DNA of 7,739 nt from Chloroflexota bacterium (GCA_021796375.1 JAJYJF010000097.1:1-7739); one strand, 5' to 3'; shown: positions 1 to 6,491, counted from the first letter of the stretch. The notes: generated by a model not told the origin, from the letters alone. Made by a program: numbers and translations.

Positions 1-120
1 GGACGCCGGGGTGGGGGAGGGCGTCGCGGTTGCCTGGGCCGGGGTCGCGGCGCTGGCGCAGCCAGCCAGGAACAGGGCCAGCCCGGTGAGGAGCAGGGAG
101 AATGGCAGGGTTTTTCGCAT
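1..120 (-). CDS. putative lipoprotein, N-terminal fragment (3' end outside window)
   Basis: Reading the minus strand from an ATG at 120 gives 40 residues before the window edge. It begins MRKT, followed by a hydrophobic stretch and the lipobox LAGC, with the acylated Cys at residue 21. After the Cys the chain becomes Ala/Thr/Pro-rich (TPSPTP near residues 34-38), the usual flexible tether of a surface lipoprotein. An AGGA Shine-Dalgarno (126-129) lies 5 nt before the ATG. It starts 37 bp downstream of the tmk stop in the same direction, so it may be the last gene seen of the tmk operon. The export and lipidation call is firm; the mature domain is not in the window, so no function can be given. 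Confidence 0.8.
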   Translation of the reverse strand, partial: MRKTLPFSLLLTGLALFLAGCASAATPAQATATPSPTPAS

Positions 121-157
121 GGGTATCCTGATGGGTCGGGTTTTTCTCCGCCGGCGG

Positions 158-796
158 TCAGGCCTGGCGGCTGGGCTCCTGCGCGCGCATCCGGTCGAGG
201 GCGATCCGGCGCAGCTGGCTCTGGACCGCGTCCGGGGGCTGGCTGGCATCCACCAGCACCCAGCGGGCCGGCTCAAGGCGCGCCAATTCTTGGTACCCGG
301 CGCGCACGCGCCGGTGGTACGCCAGGGTGTTGGCGTCCAGGCGGTTCCACTCGCCGCCGCCCGCTTTGCGGCGGGCGATCCCGACCTCGGGGTCGAGGTC
401 CAGGAGGAAGGTCAGGTCGGGCTTGAGGCCGCCGGTGGCGAAATCCAGCAGCGAGCGCAGCGTCGCCAGGCTCTCCCCCTGCCCGTACCCCTGGTAGGCC
501 AGGGTAGAATCGGCGTAGCGGTCGCATACCACCACCCCGCCGGCAGCCAGGTACGGGCGGATCACCTGCTCGACCAGCTGCGCGCGGGAAGATTGGAAGA
601 GCAGGATTTCCGTCCGCGGGTGCATCTCCGCGCTCCCCAGGTCCATGAGGACCTGGCGGACCCGGTCGCCGATGGGGGTGCCGCCGGGCTCGCGGGTGGC
701 GAGCACGCGGTAGCCCGCCCGGGTCAGGAACTCCACCAGCGGACCGATCTGCGACGACTTTCCGCCGCCGTCCGGGCCTTCAAGGGTGATGAACAT
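158..796 (-). CDS. tmk: thymidylate kinase (dTMP kinase)
   Basis: The 212-residue product catalyses ATP-dependent phosphorylation of dTMP to dTDP, an essential cytoplasmic step in dTTP synthesis. Length matches the family (about 205-215). The P-loop GPDGGGKS is at residues 7-14. The dTMP-binding REPGGT motif is at 35-40. The family signature around CDRYADSTLAYQ is at 91-102, with the DRY that contacts substrate. A LLDLDPE strand at 131-137 precedes the basic LID segment (141-154). An AAGGG Shine-Dalgarno at 802-806 sits 5 nt before the ATG. The gene follows the R3H ATPase by 93 bp and precedes a lipoprotein gene by 37 bp, all on the same strand. Nothing is missing or truncated. Alternative identities among P-loop kinases are unlikely given the complete signature. 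Confidence 0.97.
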   Translation of the reverse strand: MFITLEGPDGGGKSSQIGPLVEFLTRAGYRVLATREPGGTPIGDRVRQVLMDLGSAEMHPRTEILLFQSSRAQLVEQVIRPYLAAGGVVVCDRYADSTLAYQGYGQGESLATLRSLLDFATGGLKPDLTFLLDLDPEVGIARRKAGGGEWNRLDANTLAYHRRVRAGYQELARLEPARWVLVDASQPPDAVQSQLRRIALDRMRAQEPSRQA

Positions 797-826
797 ATCT
801 GCCCTTAACCCATTTGCGCCATTTCA

Positions 827-852
827 TCCCCCTTCCCTTTGTGGAAGGGGGA
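827..852. repeat. perfect 10-bp inverted repeat (stem-loop) between the R3H ATPase gene and tmk
   Basis: TCCCCCTTCC (827-836) and GGAAGGGGGA (843-852) are exact reverse complements around a 6-nt loop. A further G-rich block (855-866, AGAGGGGGAAAG) imperfectly repeats the right arm. In the minus-strand transcript the hairpin lies between two co-directional genes and is not followed by a U run, so it does not look like a standard terminator. It could be an RNA processing or stability element, or one copy of a dispersed palindromic repeat. The remaining gap sequence (797-826, 867-889) shows only the tmk ribosome binding site. Confidence 0.7.
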
Positions 853-889
853 CAGAGGGGGAAAGGTTGAAGAGAGGTTTCTCATCACG

Positions 890-2533
890 CTAGTCCCTGA
901 AGATCCGCACCCGTCGATACGGGTCTTTGCCGTACGAATGCGAGACGAGCTGGGCCTGGCGGGCCATCTCGTGCTGCAGGCGGCGGACGGCCGCCGTGGC
1001 GGGCGGCAGGTCTACCCAGCGCTCGCCGTTCAAGACGGCGTCGATGGCCGCCTGGGTCTGCGTGGTATAGTCGCCAAATTCCTCGGGCTGGCTGGGCTCG
1101 GAGGGCAGGTTGAACAGGTCGGCCAGGAACTGCTCCATCTGGCTGACGGTGTTGGCGCGCAGCACGTAGATTGGCATGCCGCGCGTTTCGGCGTCCAGGA
1201 TGGTCTGCTGGCGGTTGCGGTAGTAGGCGCGCAGGGTGATCAGCGCGTCCGCCTCGGAAATCTCGCGCACGACCACCGCCGGGACGCCCAGGCGCTTGGC
1301 GGCCTGCATCAGGCGGTTGCGCGCCACCCCGTACGGGTAGATGCGCACGGCCTGCATGGCCGCGGCGGGACCTTCCGCGCCGGCAGGTTGGGACGGGGCG
1401 GCCTCACCGTTCCCGCCTTTGGCCGCCCGGTTGGCGGCTGTCGACGGCTGGCGGGCCGGCCCAGACACGGTCTCGTACCCCGTGCCCGCGCCGCGCCGGA
1501 AGCCCTGGGGGGATTGGCGAGCGGTCGGCAGGGCGGCCGCTTTCTCGATCCTGATCTCGTCGTTGGCATCGCGGTAGCGGATCTCCGGGTGCAGCGGGTA
1601 GCCGCGCACCAGCGCGTCGACCGCGGCGGCCACGTCCGGGTGGACGGCCAGCCGGTCGCGCTCCTGGATCTCGACCAGCACGTCAAACGTGGGCGGGGCG
1701 CGGCGCTCGAGGACCGTCTTCTGGGTCCCGCGGCGGCGGGCCTCTTCATCGGACAGGGTGACCGACTCGATCCCCCCCACCAGGTCGGAGAGGGTCGGGT
1801 TGAGCAGCAGGTTTTCCAGGGTGCGCCCGTGAGCGGTTCCGATCAGCTGGACGCCGCGCTCGGCGATGGTGCGCGCCGCCGCTGCCTCCAGCTCGCGGCC
1901 GATCTCGTCGATGACGATCACCTCGGGGTTGTGGTTCTCGACGGCTTCGATCATCACCTCGTGCTGCAGCGACGGGGTGGCCACCTGCATGCGCCGGGCG
2001 GAGCCGACCGCCGGGTGGGGGACGTCGCCGTCTCCGCCGATTTCGTTGGAGGTGTCCACGATAATCACCCGCTTGGTCTCGGCCAGGATGCGCGCCGCCT
2101 CGCGGAGCATGGTGGTCTTGCCGACCCCGGGCTTGCCGAGGATGAGTAGGCTCTTCCCGGATTCGACCAGGTCCTGGATGATATCGATGGTGCCGTAGAC
2201 CGCCCGCCCGACCCGGCAGGTCAGGCCGACGATGTGCCCTCTCCGGCTGCGGATGGCTGAGATGCGGTGCAGGGTGCGCTCGAGGCCGGCGCGGTTATCG
2301 GCATCGAACTCGCCGATCCGCTCCACCACCTGGGCCAGGTCCTCGTGGGTGATCTCGTGGCTGTCGAGGTCCAGCTCGCGGTCGACGAAGCGGGCCTTGG
2401 GCATGCGTCCCAGGTCCAGAACGATTTCAAGTAAATTTTCTGAATTGTTGGCGCGGGTGACCGCCTCCGCGATGCGGAGAGGCAGGATGCCAAGCAGCGC
2501 CTGTAAATCATCCGTAATTTTGCGTTGGCTCAT
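890..2533 (-). CDS. AAA-type ATPase with C-terminal R3H domain (Ycf45/SpoIIIAA-like)
   Basis: The 547-residue protein has an N-terminal alpha-rich segment (1-110). An ATPase core follows, with Walker A GKPGVGKT at 133-140 (Lys139), Walker B VIVIDE at 205-210, and a GTAHG motif at 232-236. A low-complexity Ala/Gly/Pro/Arg linker spans about 335-395. Next is a conserved-looking module (396-477, beginning VRIYPYGVARNRL), then a terminal R3H domain with the R-x3-H signature at Arg517/His521. The core resembles SpoIIIAA-type secretion ATPases. The domain order matches the chloroplast/cyanobacterial Ycf45 family, whose biochemical role is not settled; R3H domains bind single-stranded nucleic acid. 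The ATG overlaps the upstream stop as ATGA, suggesting translational coupling. No sporulation genes are nearby, so a SpoIIIA role is not supported. The family call is strong; the function is open. Confidence 0.9.
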   Translation of the reverse strand: MSQRKITDDLQALLGILPLRIAEAVTRANNSENLLEIVLDLGRMPKARFVDRELDLDSHEITHEDLAQVVERIGEFDADNRAGLERTLHRISAIRSRRGHIVGLTCRVGRAVYGTIDIIQDLVESGKSLLILGKPGVGKTTMLREAARILAETKRVIIVDTSNEIGGDGDVPHPAVGSARRMQVATPSLQHEVMIEAVENHNPEVIVIDEIGRELEAAAARTIAERGVQLIGTAHGRTLENLLLNPTLSDLVGGIESVTLSDEEARRRGTQKTVLERRAPPTFDVLVEIQERDRLAVHPDVAAAVDALVRGYPLHPEIRYRDANDEIRIEKAAALPTARQSPQGFRRGAGTGYETVSGPARQPSTAANRAAKGGNGEAAPSQPAGAEGPAAAMQAVRIYPYGVARNRLMQAAKRLGVPAVVVREISEADALITLRAYYRNRQQTILDAETRGMPIYVLRANTVSQMEQFLADLFNLPSEPSQPEEFGDYTTQTQAAIDAVLNGERWVDLPPATAAVRRLQHEMARQAQLVSHSYGKDPYRRVRIFRD

Positions 2534-3444
2534 ACAGCTTCTCTTGCGATCGGTTCTTCCTTACAAAACTCAGAGACCGGAGCCAGGCTCCGGATCTCGA
2601 TCTGATCTATATTTGCCACGGGGCTGGCCGGCTCGGCGCGGTGGTTCCGCAGGGCCGGGATCGGCAGCGCCTGGGTCTGGCGCTCGGCGATCGCCAGGTG
2701 CTTGACCATCAACGCCTGCCGCGGCCCGCGCTGGGCGCCCATATCCTCCAGGGCGCTCTCGAACCAGCTCTGATACGAGCGCACGCAGACGTAAACCGGC
2801 TTGCGGCGGTGGTGCTGGAGGCTGCCGAGCATCTGGGCGAGCAGGGCGGTCACATCCTCGCAGGAGGGATGGATGAACGGCTGCACCCAGGTCCCCAGCG
2901 GCCCGTAGCTGAGGTCCGCGAATGCCAGCAGGTCGCCGTCACCGGCGCCATTGACCAGTCCCTGCGAGCGCCGGCCGGGCGCCGGCTCCAGCGGCTGCAC
3001 CAGGGAGGGGACCAGCGACTGGTACAGCGCCCGCACCGCGTTCAGGTCCCTGCGGGGAAGGAACTTCTGCCAGGCGCCGGGAGCGGGCGCGCTGCCTGCT
3101 TCAGCCTGCCGGGGCGGAAACTGCCAGACCCGCTGCCAGGCGTAGACCGAAAAACCTGCCCGGCGCAGCGCTTCAAACACGCAGGATCCCTCGTCGACTT
3201 CCGCGGAAAAATGAAATGCCCCCGAAAGGCCCGCCTGGACGGCCAGGTAATCGAGCAGCCCGGGGAGCACGATCGAGTCGATCGCGTCCGCGGGAAGGAT
3301 CAAGGCCAGCCGGGCGCGGTGCGCGGCGCGGTCAAAGCGCGCCTGCCCGATCACCGGTTTGCCTTTTCCGGCGCGCCCGATGGCCGCGTGCGTATTGGGC
3401 CGCATGCGGGGCAGGGAAAAAACCCCGAAGACCCCCAGCGGCAC
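2530..3444 (-). CDS. GNAT-like protein of unknown substrate; true N-terminus probably further upstream
   Basis: From the first canonical start (GTG at 3444) the product has 304 residues. The segment at about 88-107 (EALRRAGFSVYAWQRVW) looks like the end of a GNAT acetyltransferase fold. A second, similar half follows (about 130-255, ending near ESALEDMGAQRGPRQALMVK), so it may be a tandem GNAT-fold protein. This is judged from pattern only. No acetyl-CoA loop (Q/RxxGxG/A) is convincing and no substrate can be named. The GTG has no ribosome binding site. The frame stays open upstream to a TGA at 3559-3561 and encodes a protein-like stretch (IRSLSWFDLPVLFRYRKQ), so the natural start is likely near 3543 (see findings). 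The stop overlaps the ATPase start by 4 bp. Confidence 0.72.
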   Translation of the reverse strand: MPLGVFGVFSLPRMRPNTHAAIGRAGKGKPVIGQARFDRAAHRARLALILPADAIDSIVLPGLLDYLAVQAGLSGAFHFSAEVDEGSCVFEALRRAGFSVYAWQRVWQFPPRQAEAGSAPAPGAWQKFLPRRDLNAVRALYQSLVPSLVQPLEPAPGRRSQGLVNGAGDGDLLAFADLSYGPLGTWVQPFIHPSCEDVTALLAQMLGSLQHHRRKPVYVCVRSYQSWFESALEDMGAQRGPRQALMVKHLAIAERQTQALPIPALRNHRAEPASPVANIDQIEIRSLAPVSEFCKEEPIAREAV

Positions 3445-3560
3445 GCCGCGCGTGGCAGCCTGAGCGCTGTCCAGGCACAGGATCTGCTTCCGGTAGCGGA
3501 ACAGAACGGGCAGATCAAACCAGGAGAGCGAACGAATTCCTATTTTACCATCTCCAATTC

Positions 3561-3736
3561 ACTGAGGTCGTAAGCGATCGCCAGGAAGCACCCTTCCTGC
3601 GCCCCCACAACCCGCTCATCCGGGAGTCCGGCGTAATCCTGTGCCTCCCCCGCATCACACTGACCCGGTCCCCTCTTCACCCCTCCCGGTCCAACCGCCT
3701 CGTCCACGCGCGCCTCCGGCTCCGGATCAGTCCCTG
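3561..3736 (-). other. leader of the GNAT-like/ATPase/tmk operon, with a doubtful small ORF
   Basis: This stretch lies between the predicted transcription start (about 3736) and the open frame of the GNAT-like gene. A 7-bp perfect hairpin with a 4-nt loop (3582-3588 with 3593-3599) is present about 20 nt before the upstream limit of that frame. An ORF can be read on the minus strand from GTG 3752 to TAG 3540, but its first codons coincide with the promoter -10 box, and its composition (Gly/Glu/Pro-rich, no recognisable domain) is not convincing. A shorter version starting at an internal GTG cannot be excluded. I treat the stretch as untranslated leader. Confidence 0.4.
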
Positions 3737-3742
3737 GATTTG

Positions 3743-3771
3743 ATTCTACCACGCCCTATAATGAGGGACAA
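3743..3771 (-). promoter_or_regulatory. sigma70-type promoter for the GNAT-like/ATPase/tmk operon
   Basis: On the minus strand, TTGTCC (3766-3771, four of six consensus bases) is separated by exactly 17 bp from TAGAAT (3743-3748, five of six). It faces the operon and lies just past the terminator of the preceding gene. Transcription would begin near 3736. A short inverted repeat, CCCT/AGGG (3754-3757 with 3764-3767), lies across the spacer and touches the -35 box. Confidence 0.55.
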
Positions 3772-3785
3772 CAAAGGGAGGGTTG

Positions 3786-3797
3786 GGGGAATTCCCC
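3786..3797. repeat. 12-bp perfect palindrome GGGGAATTCCCC upstream of the operon promoter
   Basis: The palindrome is centred about 55 bp upstream of the predicted start of the minus-strand operon and lies between that promoter and the terminator of the Asp-box gene. The position would suit a regulator-binding site, but no regulator gene is in the window and the assignment is a guess. Confidence 0.3.
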
Positions 3798-3809
3798 ATA
3801 GGACCCATG

Positions 3810-3848
3810 AAAAACCGGGGCCGGCTCTCCAACGAGAGCTGGCCCCGG
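3810..3848 (-). terminator. intrinsic terminator of the Asp-box propeller gene
   Basis: The arms 3815-3829 and 3834-3848 form a 15-bp GC-rich stem with a single A/C mismatch on the minus-strand RNA, closed by a 4-nt loop (3830-3833). It is followed on the minus strand by TTTTT (3814-3810). It begins 24 bp after the stop codon at 3873, so it ends the single-gene transcript and insulates the operon to the left. Confidence 0.9.
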
Positions 3849-3872
3849 CTGTCTTACGCACTGGAGGAGAGA

Positions 3873-5726
3873 TTAGAAGCTGCCGTTGGCGACGACCACA
3901 TCCTCCTGATTGATCGGGGTGGGGACAAACTCGTAGCCGAACCACCAGACGACGCTCTGCCGGTTGTTGCTGTCCGTCCAGAAGGCGTGGAAGACGCCGT
4001 CGGACCCGGCGGCGAGGTCGGTGTAATCCCCGAAGAAGGCGCCGCCAAAGCCATTGCGGGTGTTGATCGGGTGCGGGCTGACCACCAGCGTGCTCCCCAG
4101 CGTGCTGAGGTTCCGTACGTAGTAGTCCAGGCGGGCGTTATTGATGTAACTGCCCAGCTTCAGGCACTCGATACGGCCCACGACCGTCGGGGCCGGCTGC
4201 GCGCAGGTCTGCCAGGGGCTGATCACGTCCGCACCGTAGGCAGAGATGTCAACCTGCCCGTTGGCCGAGACGGCGACGGCCGGGAACAGGGTATCCACCC
4301 GGCGCGGTGAAGCGGGGGCGTTCAGCGTGCTGCCGTCCGGCTGGGTGACCGGGTAGCCGACCGCGGTCTGGGTGGAAGCATCCTTATCCGGGAAACCCAG
4401 CGCCGGCCAGCTCCAGGTGGACCCACCGTCCGTCGACTTGCTCCACAGGACGGCCGAGTGGCACCCATTGTTCGTAAACGCGGGGCACAGACCGCCGGAG
4501 CTGTCGCTCAGCATGGACGACCAGGTGACATACAGGTCTCCGTTCGGGGCGGCCGCCGCGGCTGGATAGCTGTTCACCCGGAAAGCGGTGTTGGCGGCCG
4601 GGAGAATGTCGACCAGCTTGGAGATGGCTGCCGGCTTGGACCAGGTGAGGCCGCCGTCGGTCGATTTCACCATGTAAATGCTGTCCAGCGCAGCCAGGCG
4701 GGTGGACCCATCCCAGAAGACGTACAGGGTGCCATCCGGCCCGACCACCGGGCGCGATCCCTGGCCGTAGAGGACCTTGCCCGAGATCAGGATCGGGCTG
4801 CTGAAGGTTTGGGCGCCGTCGGTTGAGTAAGCGAACGCGATCGGCGACTGGACGTAGTTCCCGTTGCTGGGGTTGAAGATGAAACGCGTCCAGGTGACGT
4901 AGACCCGGTCGCGGAAGGGGCTGGCAGCGTACGAGTCGGCCGCGATCCATTCCTTATCGTTGAATAACGCGGGTGAGGTGGTCTGGTTAACAAAAGTCGG
5001 CGCGGACCAGCTCAGCTGGCCGGACCCATCGAAGGTCCCCCGGTTGACCGCGACCGTGTTGGGTGGAGCGGTCCGGTCGAAGCCCAGCCCGGAGTAATAA
5101 ACGGCGCCGCGGCTGTCGAAGGCCAGCGCCGGGTCGCCGCCGGCGTCGTACGGTCCCCCGACCAGGTGCTCGACGCCCGGGATCAGGGTTCCGATATTGG
5201 ATCCGTCGATGGCTGCGGACCCGTTCCAGGTCTGCCCGCCGTCATTGGAGAAATAGGTCCCTGAGTAGCCGTCCCCGAGCGCGCTGCACGGGGTGCCGTC
5301 GATCATGCAGGTCCAGGTGCGGGTGATGTAGTCGTTGGCGGCGGCGACGACCCGCTGGGGGTTATTCGGGTCCACGGCGATGGCGGTCTCGTTCTGCGGC
5401 GCGCCGGCGGTATCCTGGTTGACCGTGACGGCCGGCGGGAGCACAGACGTCCCATCCAGGGGGCTGGAGAGGACGTAGGCCGGCGAGATCGGGGTGGCAG
5501 GCGCAGGGTTGGCCGGCGCGAGTGGATTTTCCGCCTCTTCCTGGATGAAAGCCGAGAATCGGATCTGCAGCCCGGCGGTGCCGTTGACCGCGGCCACCTT
5601 CCCGGCCAATGTGTTGATGTTATAAGTCTGGGGGGCTGCCGCCACGGGGAGCGCCCCGGGCAGCACCAGGCTGCTGGTGAATACGGCAATCAACAATCCG
5701 GTTTTGAACCATTTTAGGGATTTCAT
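3873..5726 (-). CDS. secreted Asp-box (BNR/sialidase-superfamily) beta-propeller protein
   Basis: The start chosen is ATG 5726, giving 617 residues. An AAGGAG Shine-Dalgarno (5733-5738) sits 6 nt upstream and would lie inside the longer TTG-initiated frame, which rules that frame out. An N-terminal signal peptide (basic KSLKWFK, then a hydrophobic stretch) ends near Ala29-31 (PVAAA). Four Asp-box motifs are visible: SNDGGQTW (160-167), STDGAQTF (301-308), STDGGLTW (355-362) and STDGGSTW (431-438). They mark turns between blades of a sialidase-like beta-propeller. The segment AIAVDPNNPQRVVAAANDY (115-133) is typical of these extracellular proteins. I do not see a sialidase RIP motif, so sialidase activity should not be assumed; carbohydrate binding or hydrolysis outside the cell is possible. 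It is transcribed alone, with a long leader and its own terminator. Confidence 0.88.
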   Translation of the reverse strand: MKSLKWFKTGLLIAVFTSSLVLPGALPVAAAPQTYNINTLAGKVAAVNGTAGLQIRFSAFIQEEAENPLAPANPAPATPISPAYVLSSPLDGTSVLPPAVTVNQDTAGAPQNETAIAVDPNNPQRVVAAANDYITRTWTCMIDGTPCSALGDGYSGTYFSNDGGQTWNGSAAIDGSNIGTLIPGVEHLVGGPYDAGGDPALAFDSRGAVYYSGLGFDRTAPPNTVAVNRGTFDGSGQLSWSAPTFVNQTTSPALFNDKEWIAADSYAASPFRDRVYVTWTRFIFNPSNGNYVQSPIAFAYSTDGAQTFSSPILISGKVLYGQGSRPVVGPDGTLYVFWDGSTRLAALDSIYMVKSTDGGLTWSKPAAISKLVDILPAANTAFRVNSYPAAAAAPNGDLYVTWSSMLSDSSGGLCPAFTNNGCHSAVLWSKSTDGGSTWSWPALGFPDKDASTQTAVGYPVTQPDGSTLNAPASPRRVDTLFPAVAVSANGQVDISAYGADVISPWQTCAQPAPTVVGRIECLKLGSYINNARLDYYVRNLSTLGSTLVVSPHPINTRNGFGGAFFGDYTDLAAGSDGVFHAFWTDSNNRQSVVWWFGYEFVPTPINQEDVVVANGSF

Positions 5727-6049
5727 ACATTTCTCCTTCAAGAGCAGAAATCAATGGTTATAAGGTGGGGCGGCATGCGCCCCCGGTTGTCTCGGATGAC
5801 GGATCAGCGGACCCGTTAATTCCCTCCTTTCCGATTGTTTTTAAACGCAGTGACCACGTCCGGGGCCTCGCGCGGCCACAATCCGCTCGAAAAAATAGCG
5901 CCCACGGGACATAAAACCCGGGGAGATACCTGGTATTTCAGAAAGCGGGCGCAGCGGCCTTGTGGTTTTGTCCCCGCGATCACGACCGGTCCTCATGGAC
6001 ATTCCAGGCCTGCCAGAGAGACTATCGGGACTTTATATGTATGTTTATT
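5727..6049 (-). promoter_or_regulatory. long structured 5' leader of the Asp-box gene; candidate riboswitch/attenuator
   Basis: The predicted leader is about 320 nt. The RNA segment from 5974 to 5964 (GGGACAAAACC) can pair with two partners. Upstream, GTCCCGAT (6031-6024) pairs with the overlapping ATCGCGGGGAC (5980-5970), closing a 5' domain with a 3-nt bulge. Downstream, GGTTTTATGTCCC (5918-5906) pairs over 11 bp with a 2-nt bulge. If the downstream pairing is absent, a three-way-junction-like stem (GCGCCCGC 5952-5945 with GTGGGCGC 5905-5898) can form. It is followed by TA and six Ts (5895-5890), like an intrinsic terminator. This is the layout of a transcription-attenuating riboswitch. I recognise no known aptamer class. 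The rest (5889-5727) holds a GC hairpin at 5767-5783 and the ribosome binding site. No convincing ORF is present. Confidence 0.4.
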
Positions 6050-6055
6050 GTGGAT

Positions 6056-6084
6056 ACTATATGCCAGATCAATTTGAAAGTCAA
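6056..6084 (-). promoter_or_regulatory. near-consensus sigma70 promoter for the Asp-box gene
   Basis: Minus-strand TTGACT (6079-6084, five of six) and TATAGT (6056-6061, five of six) are separated by exactly 17 bp. Transcription would start near 6049, giving the long leader described separately. The promoter sits in an AT-rich island of an otherwise GC-rich region and is back to back with the tRNA promoter. Confidence 0.7.
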
Positions 6085-6091
6085 CCGGAGC

Positions 6092-6120
6092 TAGATAAAG
6101 GCGTCTAAGTATGATAAAAT
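6092..6120 (+). promoter_or_regulatory. promoter for the tRNA-Ser pair
   Basis: Plus-strand TAGATA (6092-6097, four of six) and TAAAAT (6115-6120, five of six) with a 17-bp spacer place transcription near 6127, about 24 nt before the first tRNA. Its -35 box is 7 bp from the -35 box of the divergent Asp-box promoter. Confidence 0.5.
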
Positions 6121-6150
6121 CGATTTCGCCCGGAAGGGACTGTTTTACAG

Positions 6151-6336
<186 letters not shown>

Positions 6337-6341
6337 TGATC

Positions 6342-6430
6342 GGGGAGGTGCCAGAGAGGCCGATTGGGCTCGCCTGCTAAGTGAGTGCTGGGGAATAACT
6401 CAGCCGTGGGTTCGAATCCCACCCTCCCCG
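6342..6430 (+). tRNA. tRNA-Ser(GCU)
   Basis: An 89-nt class II tRNA. The acceptor stem GGGGAGG (6342-6348) pairs with CCTCCCC (6423-6429), with discriminator G at 6430. The anticodon stem CTCGC/GTGAG (6369-6373, 6381-6385) holds loop CTGCTAA with anticodon GCT at 6376-6378. The T arm is GTGGG-TTCGAAT-CCCAC and the variable arm is long. It reads AGC and AGU. Unlike its upstream neighbour, the next three bases (6431-6433) are CCA, so the tail is encoded. Confidence 0.96.
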
Positions 6431-6435
6431 CCAGA

Positions 6436-6460
6436 AAAACGACCCACACCGGGTCGTTTT
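6436..6460. terminator. bidirectional intrinsic terminator between the tRNA pair and the flavodoxin operon
   Basis: AAAACGACCC (6436-6445) and GGGTCGTTTT (6451-6460) form a perfect 10-bp stem with a 5-nt loop. On the plus strand it ends in TTTT followed by GGTTT and closes the tRNA transcript. On the minus strand it ends in a run of five Ts (6439-6435) and lies 32 bp after the stop of the 75-residue protein gene. It thus serves both converging units. Confidence 0.88.
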
Positions 6461-6491
6461 GGTTTCTCAGCCGCGCGCCCCATCGGGGAGA

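Noticed and set aside
11..808. Plus-strand open frame of 265 codons
   Set aside because: It is antisense to tmk and the lipoprotein start, both of which carry clear motifs on the minus strand.
839..2149. Long plus-strand open frame of 436 codons
   Set aside because: It is antisense to the R3H ATPase gene, whose motifs are complete. Its translation has no recognisable domain, and long antisense frames are expected at this GC content.
2641..3573. Plus-strand open frame of 310 codons
   Set aside because: It is the complement of the GNAT-like gene, with low-complexity Arg/Gly/Pro-rich translation and no ribosome binding site.
3757..3762. Perfect TATAAT on the plus strand
   Set aside because: The matching -35 position holds only a poor CTGGAT, and the plus strand downstream contains no gene, only the antisense of the Asp-box gene. 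The same bases fall in the spacer of the better minus-strand promoter.
5727..5741. TTG at 5741 as an alternative start of the Asp-box gene
   Set aside because: The Shine-Dalgarno AAGGAG would be inside the coding sequence, and ATG 5726 is correctly spaced from it.
5821..5830. Strong Shine-Dalgarno-like AAAGGAGGGA on the minus strand inside the Asp-box leader
   Set aside because: No ATG, GTG or TTG follows at a usable distance, so a leader peptide is not supported.
5835..6077. Plus-strand 80-codon frame starting at TTG in the Asp-box leader region
   Set aside because: It has no ribosome binding site and no protein-like pattern, and it runs across the minus-strand leader and promoter.
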